Shown here: one piece after another, positions 44,362-56,729 of the stretch
How positions within the stretch are numbered: position 1 is the stretch's first letter
Layout of the letters: each line of letters opens with the position of its first letter
Origin: Aedes albopictus
Lineage: Eukaryota; Arthropoda; Insecta; Diptera; Culicidae
Length of the DNA: 64,000 nt
NCBI RefSeq assembly: GCF_035046485.1
Contig: NC_085138.1
Coordinates: 14,263,329 to 14,327,328, forward strand
Direction of reading: 5' to 3'
The notes under the pieces: model-generated
Told to the model about the DNA's origin: nothing
Databases searched by the model: none
The model's input: only the letters and a program-made list of their open reading frames with translations
Made by a program: the position numbers and the translations under genes

Positions 44362-46681
44362 GAAATTTTTAAAGAAATTCCTTAAAAGATTCATGTTGAA
44401 AATTTTCACGAGGATTTTCTTCAGAATTTCCTACAAAAAATCCTCCTGGGCTTAGGAAATTTCTTCATGGATTGCTGCACAAGTTCTTGAATGTATTCCG
44501 TCAAGTATTTCTTCAAATGTTTTTGGAGCTTTCCAGGAGCTTTCTTTGGAAAATCTTTAGAAATTATGCTTGTAACTGTCTTTGAAATTGTCAGTAGGCT
44601 CTTACAGAAATTCCTCTCTAGAAATTTTCTTAGGAAATCCAGATATTTTTTGATTCAGAAATTATTTTCTCCAGTGGTTTCTCCACCAGAAACTGCTTTG
44701 CACGATGCTCTGGAAAACTTTCAGAAAAAAGGTGATGTTTCAATAATACCTACAAAAATTGCTCTATATCTTATCATTTTCATGGAATTTATCAAGAATT
44801 TCTTTGATGAACATCTGAAAAAAGTTTTCCAGTTCTTCCCAATATTCTTTATAAAAATCATTTTCTGGTGGTTCCCTAAAAAATCTTCCAGATTTTTTTT
44901 TGCTGAATTTCCTTTAGAAATTGTGTATACTAATCCCATCGAAGATCGTGTAAGAAATTATTCTATAAATTCCTTCAGAGATATCTCCAGGAGAGCTCCT
45001 TCAGAAATGACTACAAAAATCTCTGATGGGGGATTTCTCCAAAAACTTAATCGGTACCATTGTCTGAAATCTCTGCAGTAATTTTATTCCGAGTTTCCTT
45101 CAGAATCCTGCTAAACAATTCTTCAGGAGTCTCTCCAGAAATTTCTTGAGAAATTTTTCAGTTCCCTTTTTTTCCTAGAAATTGTCCATTTTCAAAGCTA
45201 TCATCAAAAGCTTTTTAAGGGATTCTTTCGGACAATCCTGTAGAGATTTCTTAGAAAATCCGTCAGAAATTCTTTGAAGAATTTTCCCAATAATACAATT
45301 ATGCAATTTCTCGAAGAAACCACAAAAAAATCCTGGAGTGATATAAGGAATAATTCTTGCAGAAATTTCTGAAAGAATCCCAGGATATATTATTGACGGA
45401 AACACAGAATCAATTCTTAACGAAAACTCTTATAAGAGTTTCTGCAGGAATCTCTGAAGGAATTCCTCAAGGAATTCTTGGAAATTCGAATTCTTTTCGA
45501 TTTTTTTTTTGTGTAGGAATCTCTTAACGATGATTAGAAAAGTTTTTAGAGGAGTTTCTGAAAAACTTCATGGATTTTCTAAAGGAATGTCTTAAGAAAT
45601 TCGAGCAGGATTTTTTGAAAGAATCTCTGAAGGAATTTCTGAGGATATATTCAGTAGAATATCTGAGAAACCTCAGGAAGTATACTTGCATGAATTTCCG
45701 GAAAAATATCTGGAGAATTTCCACAGAATTTCCTGAAATTTACCTAGGAGGAATTATTAAAAATCTTCTTGAAAAAATAGTTGGATAAACTCCTCAGGAA
45801 ACCCTTCGTGGAATTCTTGGAAAAAAGTTATGAGTTTTTAGTACAATATCTGAAGAAAAATTTTTTTTTTTTGTAATTTTTTCTGGAAGTATTCCTGGAG
45901 AAATCAAATACTGTATGAATTCTTGTAAATATCTCCGAAGAAATTCTTGCCCGAATCACTGAAAGTAATTATGAAAGAATCTCTGGAGGGGTTTCTGGAT
46001 GAATCACTGAACTCCTTGTCACACAGCTATGGGAACTTTCAATGCAATCTGCAGAGCTATTGGGTTTCTTGAAGAAATACGTGAACAAATCTCTAAAGCA
46101 ATATTTCGAAACTTTTCTGAAAAAAAAAAACAACTGGAAGAATTCATACAGCAATTTTTGAAAGAATTTCTAAAGGAGTAGGAAATTCTAAAGATATCCC
46201 TAAGGAATTTCAGAAGATTATCTAAATGAACCCTTGAAAATTATCAAAAGTAATCTCTGATGGAGTTTCAGAAATTAACCAATTTATCTAAAACGATTTT
46301 TGGAGAAATTTACGTAGAAATTCTTGGGAAAATATTTTAAGAAAGCCTTGGAGATACTTATTAAAGAATACCTGGAAGAGTTTTTGAAGAAACCACTGGA
46401 CAAGTTTCTAAAAAAATACCTTCGTAGATTTTCTGACCGAATTTCTGGTGGAACTTCTGAAGGAACCCATTAAGCAGTTCTGGGAAGAATCCATAGAATA
46501 TTTCCTAAAACAATTATTGGACAAATTTAAAGAGGGATCTCATTAAGAATTTTCGAATGAATCTCCAGGAAAATCGATAGAAAGTCCCTGGAAGAATTAT
46601 GAACGAAACTCTGGCGAATTTCTAGAAAAGTCTGAAAGATTTTCTAAAGAAATCTTTGAAGATTGTTTTAAAGAAAAAAAA

Positions 46682-46891
46682 AGACACTACACCGTCTTCA
46701 GCCAGAGGCTGCACAGACTGAACATTACATACACGAGACAACGGACAATACACTTAACACCCAGTGGCCCAATGGAGAATTTTCCGTTTAACGAAAAGTT
46801 TTCCCCGACTGGAGCGGGAATCGAACCCGCACTCCGAGGCTTACGAAACGCCTAGACGACTGACGCCGCTAACCGCACGGCCACGAAGCCA
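46682..46891 (-). mobile_element. Feilai-type tRNA-derived SINE
   Basis: On the minus strand it begins GGCTTCGTGGCCGTGCGG. It has the A-box TGGCCGTGCGG (46873-46883) and B-box GGGTTCGATTCCC (46816-46828), then a non-tRNA body and a short A/T-rich tail at the left. It is inserted in the degenerate array. The match to Feilai is from memory of its tRNA-like head. Confidence 0.85.
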
Positions 46892-48102
46892 ACTAAATTC
46901 CAAGCTTTTAGTTTTTTGAAAGAATTGCAGAAAGCATTTCTGAAGGAATCCTTGGATAATTTCCTCTTAGAAGTATAGTTATCATTTTTGGAAGATTGTT
47001 TGGAGGAATTTTTGGGTAACCCATGAGAGCTTTTCTTGAAGATTTGCTGAAATTTTTTTAGAGAATTCTCAGTAGTAAACTTTGAATCAAATTCAGAAGA
47101 TTTGTTTAATTATTCAAAATGATTTAAAGTTCTTACAAAAATCCGTGGAAGAATTTCTGAAAGAAATTCCTGGATGACTTTTTAAAGCAATCCATGGCGC
47201 AATTTTGGAGAAAATGCACAGAAGTTTTTAAATTCATTTCTGGATTAATTAAAAAAAATTGGAAAAAAAAATCAAAAGGAAACAATGAATTTCCCAAACA
47301 AATCCCTGGAAGAATTCCTAAAACAATTCTGATAGAAAGTTCCGAACTCATTTGTGGTAGTTTTTCTAAAAAACCATGGGAAACCATGCAGGGTGTCTAC
47401 TACCTGGAAAAACCTGGAAAACCTGGAATTATCAGGGAATTTCATTTATCCTGGAAAAAACCTGGAATTATCAGGGAATTCCGGAGTCAAACAGGGAATT
47501 TTTGGGGGAAAGAAATTTTCATAGAAACTTTTAAACTAGACCTTGGTATACAAATATCATGAAGAAATTCTGGTGAAATATATATATATATATCCATTGC
47601 TTGCAATTCTTGAACAAGATTCTTCATAACTCATGGAGTTGATTTTTATAGATTTTCGAAGAGAGTTCGTGACCGAAACTGGAAAGAAATGTCTAACAAT
47701 TCCTTAATAGCTTTATTTTCAAAAAACAACAGAAATGCTTCGAGTTTTTTTTATTATTAGTAGATCTTAGAAAATTTCTAGAAGGAAATTCCAGATTCTC
47801 GAAAAAAAAAACTCAGAATTTTCTAAAGCATTCGTTTAGGAAATCCTTTAGGGAATACCTTTCTTTTTTCTAAAGGATATCATGAGTAAGTGCATTGAGA
47901 CGTTCTCTGAAGAAGCTACACGAAAAAAAATTTAATAGTTTTAATTATTAGATTTCGGTTATTGCTTTTAATACACACTTACATATAAATCTCATTTGGA
48001 CACCTTATTAACTTTCAAACAAAACCTAATGAAGCGTATAATGCATCCTAATGAAAAGTATAAGTTTTGCCTAATGGCGTAAATATATTAGGCAAAACTT
48101 AT

Positions 48103-49700
48103 GGTGGGGCTGGCTCACCGACACTTCCGGTCCGCTTTAGTGCTTTATGCATCATTGTGGCCAGGTGTTGCTCTAGTTTTTCCAACTGTATTGTAAAGCA
48201 TGAGCGGTGGTGATCCTTGGCATTCTTGAGTAAATTGGGGTAGGTTACTCGAAATGTTGATCGATCACCGATTATTGCTGGCAGATGCAGTGGAAAGTTT
48301 GTCTTAATACGTATCAATCGTCTCTGACAAACGAGAAAAACTGACTTCACTGATTACCTGTCTCTGAGCCAAATTTGGTATAGAGTCTTCAGTCTCCGAT
48401 TAATCGCTTCATGGTTGATACAGGTTTTTAATCCAATGGGTTACATAGCCGCTATCCGAATGAAGAGAGTAATGTTCCGCGTAATATATCACAAATCGAA
48501 AGAGGTACGGTACATTATGTGGAGCGGATATACTGAATTGGGTACCAGACCAAGTCCCTGCTGGGTGGCGCCAAATAGGTGAGCCATAGACAATAGAATC
48601 GTCAATGTCGTAGGGCATAGTATGTGACTATTGTCGAAACAACACTATTTTTGGTCATTGTCTAACTAAGCGCATAACTATGTTAGGGTCAAGATTAGGA
48701 CTATTTTTAGTCGTTGTCCACTAAGCGCATAACTATGTTAGGGTCAAGATTAGGATGAAATCATTGGTAAAATATAATAACACTTTTTAGTTTGTGTAGT
48801 TAGTTGAACTAGTGTAAACTTTTTATTGGGACATTTTCTGTAGGTTTATTCTGGACTACAATGCATTAGCTGCCCTTTAACTGAAATATTTTATATACAT
48901 CTGATCAGATATTTTTCCGGTATTAAATTTGGGGTAGAGAGTTAAACACCTACGGAAAATAGTTTTTCAATGTCAGACAAACATCACATGAACACAGCTA
49001 CCAATGAACCAAACCTTCTCTACTGTCTTCTCATTTCGCCGCTTTCTATCCTCAATTGAACTTATCTGATACTAGTTAGGACTGTCTGTGGGAGATCCGG
49101 GTTTCTAATTCTGTGTAGGACTTGTTAAAACGGGATGCCTGATATGTACTGCGGACAAATGGGCTGGAAGTACTGAGCAATCACAATTACTGTCGTACTA
49201 ATCATATTAAATGCATGCTTTTCTACTTACATCCCGAACGTCGCCAACCGGCAAAGAGGACATGACGAAAAAAACGCGAGATGGCCCTAACAAAAACTAG
49301 AAAGGCGATGAAAATGGTCACCGATGCAACGATATGGAAACAAAATAGATGAGAAATTATCGACCAAACCATAATCTATGAACATATCGCTAATGTTCTT
49401 TATCATTCTTTCTTTTTCTCGTTTCAGCAACAAAATCGAAACCTCTCTACTATCTCTTCATTTTCTACCTCTTCCCATCCTATTCCCACATCTTTCTATA
49501 TCCTCTACCTCATCTATTTAATGTATCTGACACTTGTTGGGACTGGTAACGCCAGCGCCTGCCTGTGGAAGATCCCGGTGTGCTAATTCGGTGTAGGACA
49601 TGTTAACGGGGGAGGCTTAGTAGGTCCACATCTGCCTACAAGCAGATGGGCTGACAGTTGTCGGCCTGGGTGTGGACTGAGCAATTACAATTACAATTAC
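48103..49700 (+). mobile_element. Retroposon-like insertion with (ACAATT)n tail
   Basis: A 21-bp identical direct repeat (48082-48102 and 49701-49721) flanks the insert, and its right end carries a (CAATTA)n tail. Removing it restores a hairpin around 'aaaagtataagttttgcc'. Inside, 48980-49220 and 49430-49690 are diverged copies of one unit ending 'gagcaatyacaattac', and 48650-48755 contains a ~60-bp tandem duplication. Short minus-strand frames (48099-48350 and 48409-48618) are unrecognised. Confidence 0.6.
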
Positions 49701-49920
49701 AATATATTAGGCAAAACTTATACTTTTGATAATGTTCGGGATTGAAAATTTCCAACATGGCTTTCGGTACTGAAGCGCGCTAGAAACCAAAGGAAAATTT
49801 GTTGTTGTTCTCGGAGACATCTTCAGGTAAGGTCAAATTAAATAGTTAATCACATTATTTGGTAATGTATTTGTGATTTCAGGAAAGATACCGATGAAAT
49901 AAATATTTTTTGACTTCCGC

Positions 49921-50200
49921 TTGACGGTGGATTCCCGCAAAATCAAGCACATCGTCTAGGAAGAGGCCATCAATCCCACCAAGTCCCTGCGTAACAATAT
50001 GGCTGGTTTTCGTACTCATTTAATGGAATATTTGCGCCACTTGCAGTTCCACGGATCATCTCACTCACACTGCAGGAGGAAGAACGAAAGCGCAGTGATA
50101 ATTGCGTGCCGGAATTGTCCTCTGAGTAGGACATTATCGTGTTCGAACGGGTGGCAGAGAAGACGATAAAGCAGGTGGCGCCGAACAACATAATCATCAA
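49921..50200 (+). pseudogene. RpS17: Ribosomal protein S17 pseudogene fragment
   Basis: The plus-strand reading LTVDSRKIKHIV, then EEAINPTKSLRNNMAGFRTH and LMEYLRHLQ, then, after a frameshift, ISLTLQEEERKRSDNCVPEL and DII, follows the order of ribosomal protein S17 (eS17) of the small subunit. The diagnostic segments are the PTK-LRN-AG--THLM--LRH and LQEEER-R-DN-VPE motifs. In-frame TAG codons (after IV and after SSE) and the frameshift make it non-functional. The N-terminal ~35 residues are absent or unrecognisable. An acceptor-like 'tttgtgatttcag' lies upstream (to 49882), so it may derive from genomic rather than mRNA sequence. It sits inside a TIR element. Confidence 0.7.
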
Positions 50201-51001
50201 CGGCCCGGTATTGGATGTATTTCGTATTTTGAGCCTTGTTTAATAAACATTGCACATATGATCATGCGCTGTTTTTAATATATATTTTTTTAAATTTTAA
50301 TTGAATTTTTAATGCTAAACAAGGACAAATAACCAAAACACAGCATAGTATATTTTATTAATTTTCTATAATAATTTGTATAATGTGCCTAATAAACATT
50401 ATTAGGAAAACTACATGAAAGGTATAAGACAAACTTATACTTTTCATGAAGTCTTTCTTATAGGATTTAAAACGATTTTGCATAATTTTCATTGGGCAAA
50501 CGAAATGGCGAAAATGTATAACATTTTCTTATACATTTAAAAAGGAATTTTCTTTTCGTGTAGAAAAATTCTCCGTATACCTAATAATTGTAATCAATTG
50601 AAGCTAAGAAAAAAAAAAGATAAAAATTATAAACAGTACTCCAACGTTTCTAAAGTATGAAATGGAGACCCAGAAGTCCCGGAAAATGTCTGATGGAAGT
50701 CTTAACATATCTTTATCAGAATGTATGAACAAAATTTCAAGAAAATCACCCAGAGTGAGGCTTTTAGTTGATTTGACATTCCTTAAAAATGCCTAACGTA
50801 ATTGCCTAAGTCATTTTTTCGTTACAAACCATGAGATTTTTTTTAGAAATTAATTTTTAACAAATCCCTTGAAAGGAATAGTTGATATAACTTCTAGATA
50901 ATAATGGTTGAACCCATGAGAAGCTCCGCAAAATGTTGGATTTTGTAGGAGTAGTTTTAAACAATAGCTTAGATGTTTTTTTTTTTCAATATTCAATATA
51001 A

Positions 51002-51270
51002 ACTAGCTGTCCCCCGGCAAACTTTGTCTTGCCTACTGCGTTTTTTGACGTTTCAAGTTTCTATCCAAAACCAAGTCCCCGGTCACAAAATGTATGGAAG
51101 ATCGATTTTCAAAAATTCTCAATTTTTCCATATTTTTTGGCTCATAAACCTTCCTTGGGTGAAAACTAACAGAACAAAACTAAGACGATCAAAATCGGAC
51201 CTTCCGTTCGCAAGTTATGCGCGGTCCCACGTATGCCACTGCATTTTTATATATATAGATAGATAGATTT
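51002..51270. mobile_element. Insect-wide repeat ending in TATATAGATAG
   Basis: It starts AACTAGCTGTCCCCCGGCAA and ends with a TATATATATAGATAGATAG tail. I have the impression this kind of sequence is shared by many insect genomes, but I cannot name the family. It has no coding content. Confidence 0.4.
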
Positions 51271-51898
51271 ATGGAACTTAAAACAAGCAAATTCTTGATA
51301 GACATTTCTGTATAGACTTTTCGAATATTTTTTGGTCTCAGATTCGCTAAGGATTTTTTCAAGACTGTCGACAGTAAAAAATCCCATGCAGTTTCTAATG
51401 AAATATTGCAAAAAGTTCATTATTTCATTTTGTGAATTTTTGTGAAATTTCTTGAGGAGAATTGATTACGTAATATGTTTCTACAACACATTATCATCTT
51501 ACACCATCGTACATTTATACAAAATATTTGTCAATATTTCTTGAAGGTTCTCACTAGCATCTTAATCAGTTGAAAAAAATCGCAAACATTTCCTATTAAT
51601 TGACAAATAATTTCAATGGACTTTTGCATTTAATTTAATTTAATTTGAAATCCGCCGAAAATTATTGAAGCTGTTCCATTTCTGCTAGAAGTTCAACCAG
51701 TAATACATCTACTAATACTGCCACTATTTTTTTTTTCTTACAAAATTCAGCAAACTCTTTTCTGCCGGGTATATGATAAATTAACTTCTGCTAGTTTTTC
51801 TATTATTTCTATTTTGAACCTGGAATTTTTTTTCTCAGACCTGGAAAAAACCTGGAAAAATCAGGGAATTTTATTTTAGTAAACGAGTAGACACCCTG

Positions 51899-53110
51899 GA
51901 ATGCCTGATTTTTTTTTCAAGAATTCATGGAGGCATTTTAAAGGGTAAGCGTTTTCAAGGCTTCCTAGAACAATTGCCGCAAGAATTCTCTCAAAGATTC
52001 CTCCTCAAGGGTCCAGATTGCAGATCTGTTCATGTATTTCTTTCGAAATTCCTACAGCAAGTTATGGAAGAATTTCACCATACACTTTCACATGGTCTTC
52101 TTCTGAATTTTTTATAGAAATTTTCAATGCACTTCATAAGTTCCTTTAGAAATTCCTGCAAAAAAAATTTTCCTAGGCTTCCTTCAGATATTCTTTAAGA
52201 AATTTCTTCAAGGATTGCCACACAAGTTTGTGCATGTATTCCTTCATGTATGGGTTCAAACGTTTCAGAAGGCATTGCTCCAGGAGTTTTATTAGGATTT
52301 TCTTAAGGAATTCTTCTTGAAAATTCTCGAGGTATTCAAAACTAGGCTCTTCCAGAAATTTCTTTAGTTTTTCTTCAGAAATTCAGACGTTTTCTCGGAA
52401 TATCCGTCAGAAATCATTTTCAAGAATCCGTAGAAGACTTTCTGAAAGAAATTTCTGGAGGACTTTCTAAAGCAATCCATGCCGCAATTCCGGATGAAAT
52501 ACAAGGAAGGTGTCATAAAGGAGTTTTTTAAGTAATTTCTGGGTTCATTTCTAAAAAAAAACCTTGGAAAATCATAAGGAAACTATGAATTTCCGAAAGT
52601 AGTTGCAGGAAGAATTCCTGAAGGAATTCTCATAGAAATCTCCGAACTCATTTCTGGCAGTATTTTCTAAATATCACTGGAAGATTTTTGAAGGATTTTT
52701 TTTAAAGAATGCCTGATTTTTTTTTTCAAGAATTCTTGGAGGCATTTCTAAGGATATCTATAGATGGTTTTAAAAATAAATCCCTCGATAAATTTTTGAA
52801 GGATTTTCTCGAGGATTTCTGAAGATTTTTTCTCGGAGGAATTTCTGAAGCAATCTGTGCAAGATTTTCTGAAAAAAATCTTTTGTGAAATTTTGGAGGA
52901 ATATCTAGTAAAATGTCAGAAATAATTCCTTTAAGGAACTTCATTCCTAATTTTTGGGGAAAATTTAAAAATAATACTTGAAAGAATATTTAAAAGATTC
53001 TGCAGAGAAATTTCTGTAGGATTTTGAGGAATAGCCCTTGAATAAATTTGAGAAGAAATTCTGCGACAAATTTCTTGGAAAAAAATCCCAAAATGATTTT
53101 CTATTCAATG
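51899..53110. repeat. Degenerate array, continuation
   Basis: It has the same imperfect units as 40230-47388. The 4.5-kb TIR element interrupted one original array. Confidence 0.75.
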
Positions 53111-55469
53111 CTGAAGGAATCCCTGGAAGAAATCCCAATATGGAAAGTAGAAAACCGTCAAAGTTATGATTTTACATTTTTGGTATGGGTCGGGGTGGGG
53201 GAGATGTCTAATAGATTCGTAGGCGATTTTCTTATATTTTGGAGGAGAAATTTCCGATTGTAATATTATAAAATTGAGTAGTATATTCGTATAATAGCAT
53301 GAAACAGCCATCAGCAATCACCATTTTATTTGCATGTATCTCCTATACCTAAACGCGAAACTTACATCCCACATGATGAAATCCCCCAAGTGATAGACGA
53401 CAGCTTCATCGCGCTGACTTACCGCTACGAGTTGTAGCCCATCAAGTATCAAAGTAAGTACGAAATGTTGTCTCACCATTTCGTCTGAAACGCATTGTGC
53501 CCCTGTTTCCCCTTCCTAGACCCAGCAGCAGTGGATGAACAAATGGGATTAACATTTTTTGCCTTAGCTTCGCCAGCCAGCTCGAATCTTTTAAAAACTG
53601 AACTTAAAATTAACGCAAAAAAAACTTATTTCAATATTTCATTACCCTCCCATTGTTAAATAGATGAGTAATGCTATCGGTAAAGTTCGGCGGGCGCGTT
53701 TTTTTTTCTGCATCGAATTCGGAGCGATTTAGGCGTTTTTTTTTTCTCGTGGTGAAGATAACGGATGCTGTCATGGTTGGTGGTGGTCCCAGGAGTCGTC
53801 GTTCGACGGTCGTCCTCACCGGATAAGGTTAATGGTGCGCACCAGTGAGTGACGGTTTGTTTCACGCTTTCCTCCGGCACACACCCGGAGCAAATGGCAT
53901 AAACAAAGAGAGATTAAATGAGCATCACGTCTATCAATAATTGATTAAAAATTAGAGATATTCATTTTTTGTTTTCGTTTGGCTTGATTTGAAAGAGGGA
54001 GTGGTTTAGGGAAATTAGACCATCTGCCGTGAGGAATGGAACCAAAGTAATCAACTCTGTATAGAATGATTTTTTTGTATCCTAAATTGTAAAGATACAT
54101 TATGTATTACATTTTGTCTAGAAATTCAAATGAGATATTTTAAGTCATGCTATGCTCAACATAGATCACAGAAATTCACAAGTTTTTATCATAGTTTTGA
54201 TTGTTCGCTCAACAGCATAGAAATAAAATTCGTATGATTGTGCACCACCGAAAAACAAACAAAAATACTACGTGCAATCTCTAAAAGTGAGCTAATCATC
54301 ACATTCCTCCTCGAGCCGAAGTGTACCCTGTCTTCAGCACAATACTCACTGATAAGAATCAGCAAAAGGAAAACGACAAAAATTATGCACATATCCCTTC
54401 CTCCCTCATCCATTCCGTTGGTTTCCGCTTGTGCTTCTTCAAAACCCTCCACCGCACCATCTTGCTTGAAGCCCTTTTCGCCCTGGAGGTGTGTGGTGTG
54501 GCGAAGGGCCGGAAAAAGGATTGATGTATGACGTGCCCGTAGGCTGTACTGATAGGACCTCCTTCTCGCCCCACCGCACCGGTTCTTAAACGACTCCGAC
54601 CAAGTCTACGAAATTAATGGAACGTGTCTAATGACGGAAAATTTTCGTTCGTTGCATTTGTCCCACAATACGATGAACCGGACAGGACACACGGGAGGAT
54701 ATTTTCCATACACTTGTCATCAAGCTGCCAGGAAGCGCTGGCTGAAGGACATGTGAAGTACGGCAGAAAAAGTTCAAATATTTGTACACATCATTGTTTG
54801 CTGGTGCAATAAAAATTTTAAAACAATCTCTCATTATTTTTGCCGAGCGCTGGCTATCTATGTTGTCGTCGACTTGTGATGTCAAGACGGTATGTAGGTT
54901 GCAAGGCTTCACAAGGATCTCAAGCCAAAGTCAGTCTCTCGAGGCCGAGGGATGCATCTTGGACCAATCATTAGTAGGGGCTTGAGTGCTGACAGTCTCG
55001 AGATGCCGGGGATGACATATTCCATTCATATCGTCAAATTGTAGAACTACTGCATAGTCTTGTCATGTTTCAGAGCAATTGGTAGTGGATCTTCAACTTT
55101 GTTGGAAGGAAAACACGGTACTGCGCTGTATGCATCCATCAAAGCAAAACAAAGATTTGCTACTTGATGGAGCTTTTGCTGGAAGAGACTAACTCATTAA
55201 CATTTCAGAACATATGATGTTGCAGCGCATAGATGCCGTATACATGAAATCTTCCGTCGGATTTGTTTCTTATGTTCGAATTAAGAAAAATCTCATTTGA
55301 GTCGTTGTTGTTGTTTCTTTTTCATAATCTCACATTCACAGTGTATGGAAACCGGGAGAATAAGTGCGAATTTTGTCTGCGTCTGCAATCTATGGGACTT
55401 CAGTTGGTTAGATATGCCGTAGAAAGTCATACCCGCAGCTGCCTTCCACCTCCCGGGGAACATCGTTTT
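53111..55469. other. Repeat-poor region with a weak two-exon candidate
   Basis: No repeat family is recognised. At 53336-53453 a plus-strand frame (KRETYIPHDEIPQ..., DDSFIALTYRYEL) ends at GTAAGTA. After 66 bp, CCTTCCTAG ends at 53519, and the joined frame stays open to about 53660. One in-frame TAG lies upstream of the donor. It could be a decayed exon pair or coincidence. No product is assigned. Confidence 0.25.
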
Positions 55470-56477
55470 GCCTTTCTCGTACACCAAGGTGTACCGAAAG
55501 GCTATATGTTCACTCCAAAAACGAAAATTTGATAGAGCCTCCGGAGGGGTCAAGTCTTATATACCAATCGACTCAGCTCGACGAATTGAGGTGATGTCTG
55601 TGTGTGTGTATTTGTGTTTGTGTGTGTATGTGTGTGTACAAAAAAACTCACATCACTTTTTGGCAGTAAACCTCAACCGATTTTATTGACCGACGGTTCA
55701 TTCGACGCGGAATCTGGTCCCATTGTTTCCTATTGAAAATGGTTCAGATCGGTGCAGCCGTTCCGGAGTTATGGCCATTTAGGTGTTCCGGACCGATACC
55801 CCAGGAAGGGGCCAGATATGAAAACGCTACAAACCCATCCATGCGGCACATCAAACTACGGCATTTTCGATAACTTGATGAATGGTAAACAGAAAAATAG
55901 TCTCAGACCATATCTGAACCGGTAGTGTCCCGGAACCGGTTCCGGGTGTCCCGCCGGAAGTGACCAAACATAAAAGTGAACTAAACCCATGCATGAAACA
56001 TATCAAACCGCGGCTTTTTCGATAGCGTGGTGAACAGTAAGCAGGAAAACATTCTCAGACCATATCGGAACCGGTAGTGTTTCGGAACTGGTTGCAAATG
56101 TCCCGCCGGAAGTGGCCAAGTGTTAAAGTTAACCAAACCCATGCATGCGACATATCAAATAGTGGCTTTTTTGATATCCTGATGAACAGTAAGCAGGATA
56201 ATATTCTCAGACCATATCTGAACCGGTTGTGTCCCAGAACCGGTTCCGGGTGTCCCGTCGGAAGGGGCCAAATATAAAATTGAAATAAAACCATGCATGT
56301 GACATATCAAACCACAGCTTTTTCGGTAACCTGATGGACAGTTAGCAGGAAAGCATTCTCAGACCATATCGGAACCGGTTCCAGATGTTCCGCCGGAGGT
56401 GGCAAAGTATAAAAGTTAATTAAACCCATGCAAGGGACATATCAAATCGTGGCTTTTATGATATCCTGATGAACAGT

Positions 56478-56729
56478 GTTGACGTTCTTGTGCCAAATAC
56501 GACGCACAGGCAAACAAAATTGTCCCACCACAAAATATGCACACCGGTTTCAGCATACATTGGTTGATGTCGCCGCTACTGTTTTCCAGTAACGGAGCGT
56601 TATTTTGGGGTGGTGTTTCGACTAATCGGTTTGTTTATGCACTATTTCCTTTGTTGTTGGATGTGTGAACATTGTGCTGTCAAAGATTGAACATTTGCAC
56701 GATCGTCGCGAAATCCTTGCAAAGCTCAA
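56478..56729. mobile_element. Insertion in family A satellite, class unknown
   Basis: It splits a satellite unit between 'gatgaacagt' and 'aagcaggaaa', so both boundaries are visible. There is no TIR or coding content. Confidence 0.5.

Larger units (their letters stand above)
40230..47388. repeat. Long degenerate 'ttcctccag/gaattcctgg' array
   Basis: About 5.5 kb of imperfect 25-30-bp units remain after subtracting the insertions at 40474-41877, 44020-44085, 44232-44361 and 46682-46891. The orientation of the motif flips several times. The array continues at 51899-53110. Many long open frames here (up to 196 residues) are artefacts of the repeat. Confidence 0.8.
47919..50560. mobile_element. 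Nested 2.6-kb TIR element
   Basis: CACGAAAAAAAATT at the left is inverted at the right (ending TTCTTTTCGTG), with TA on both sides (47917-47918 and 50561-50562). Inside lie a retroposon-like insert (48103-49700) and an RpS17-derived fragment (49921-50200). Copies of 'aaacttatacttttcat' occur near both ends. Confidence 0.6.
47389..51898. mobile_element. 4.5-kb TIR element ('cagggtgtctac' ends)
   Basis: CAGGGTGTCTAC at the left is inverted at the right as GTAGACACCCTG. Subterminal 'cctggaaaaacctgg' and 'atcagggaatt' blocks occur at both ends. It was inserted in the degenerate array and contains another TIR element (47919-50560). No transposase was recognised. Confidence 0.7.

Noticed and set aside
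42541..45788. Several open frames of 66-196 residues rich in F, S, K, N and R
   Set aside because: They lie in the degenerate 25-30-bp array, occur on both strands at once, and translate the repeat unit. No protein family is recognisable.
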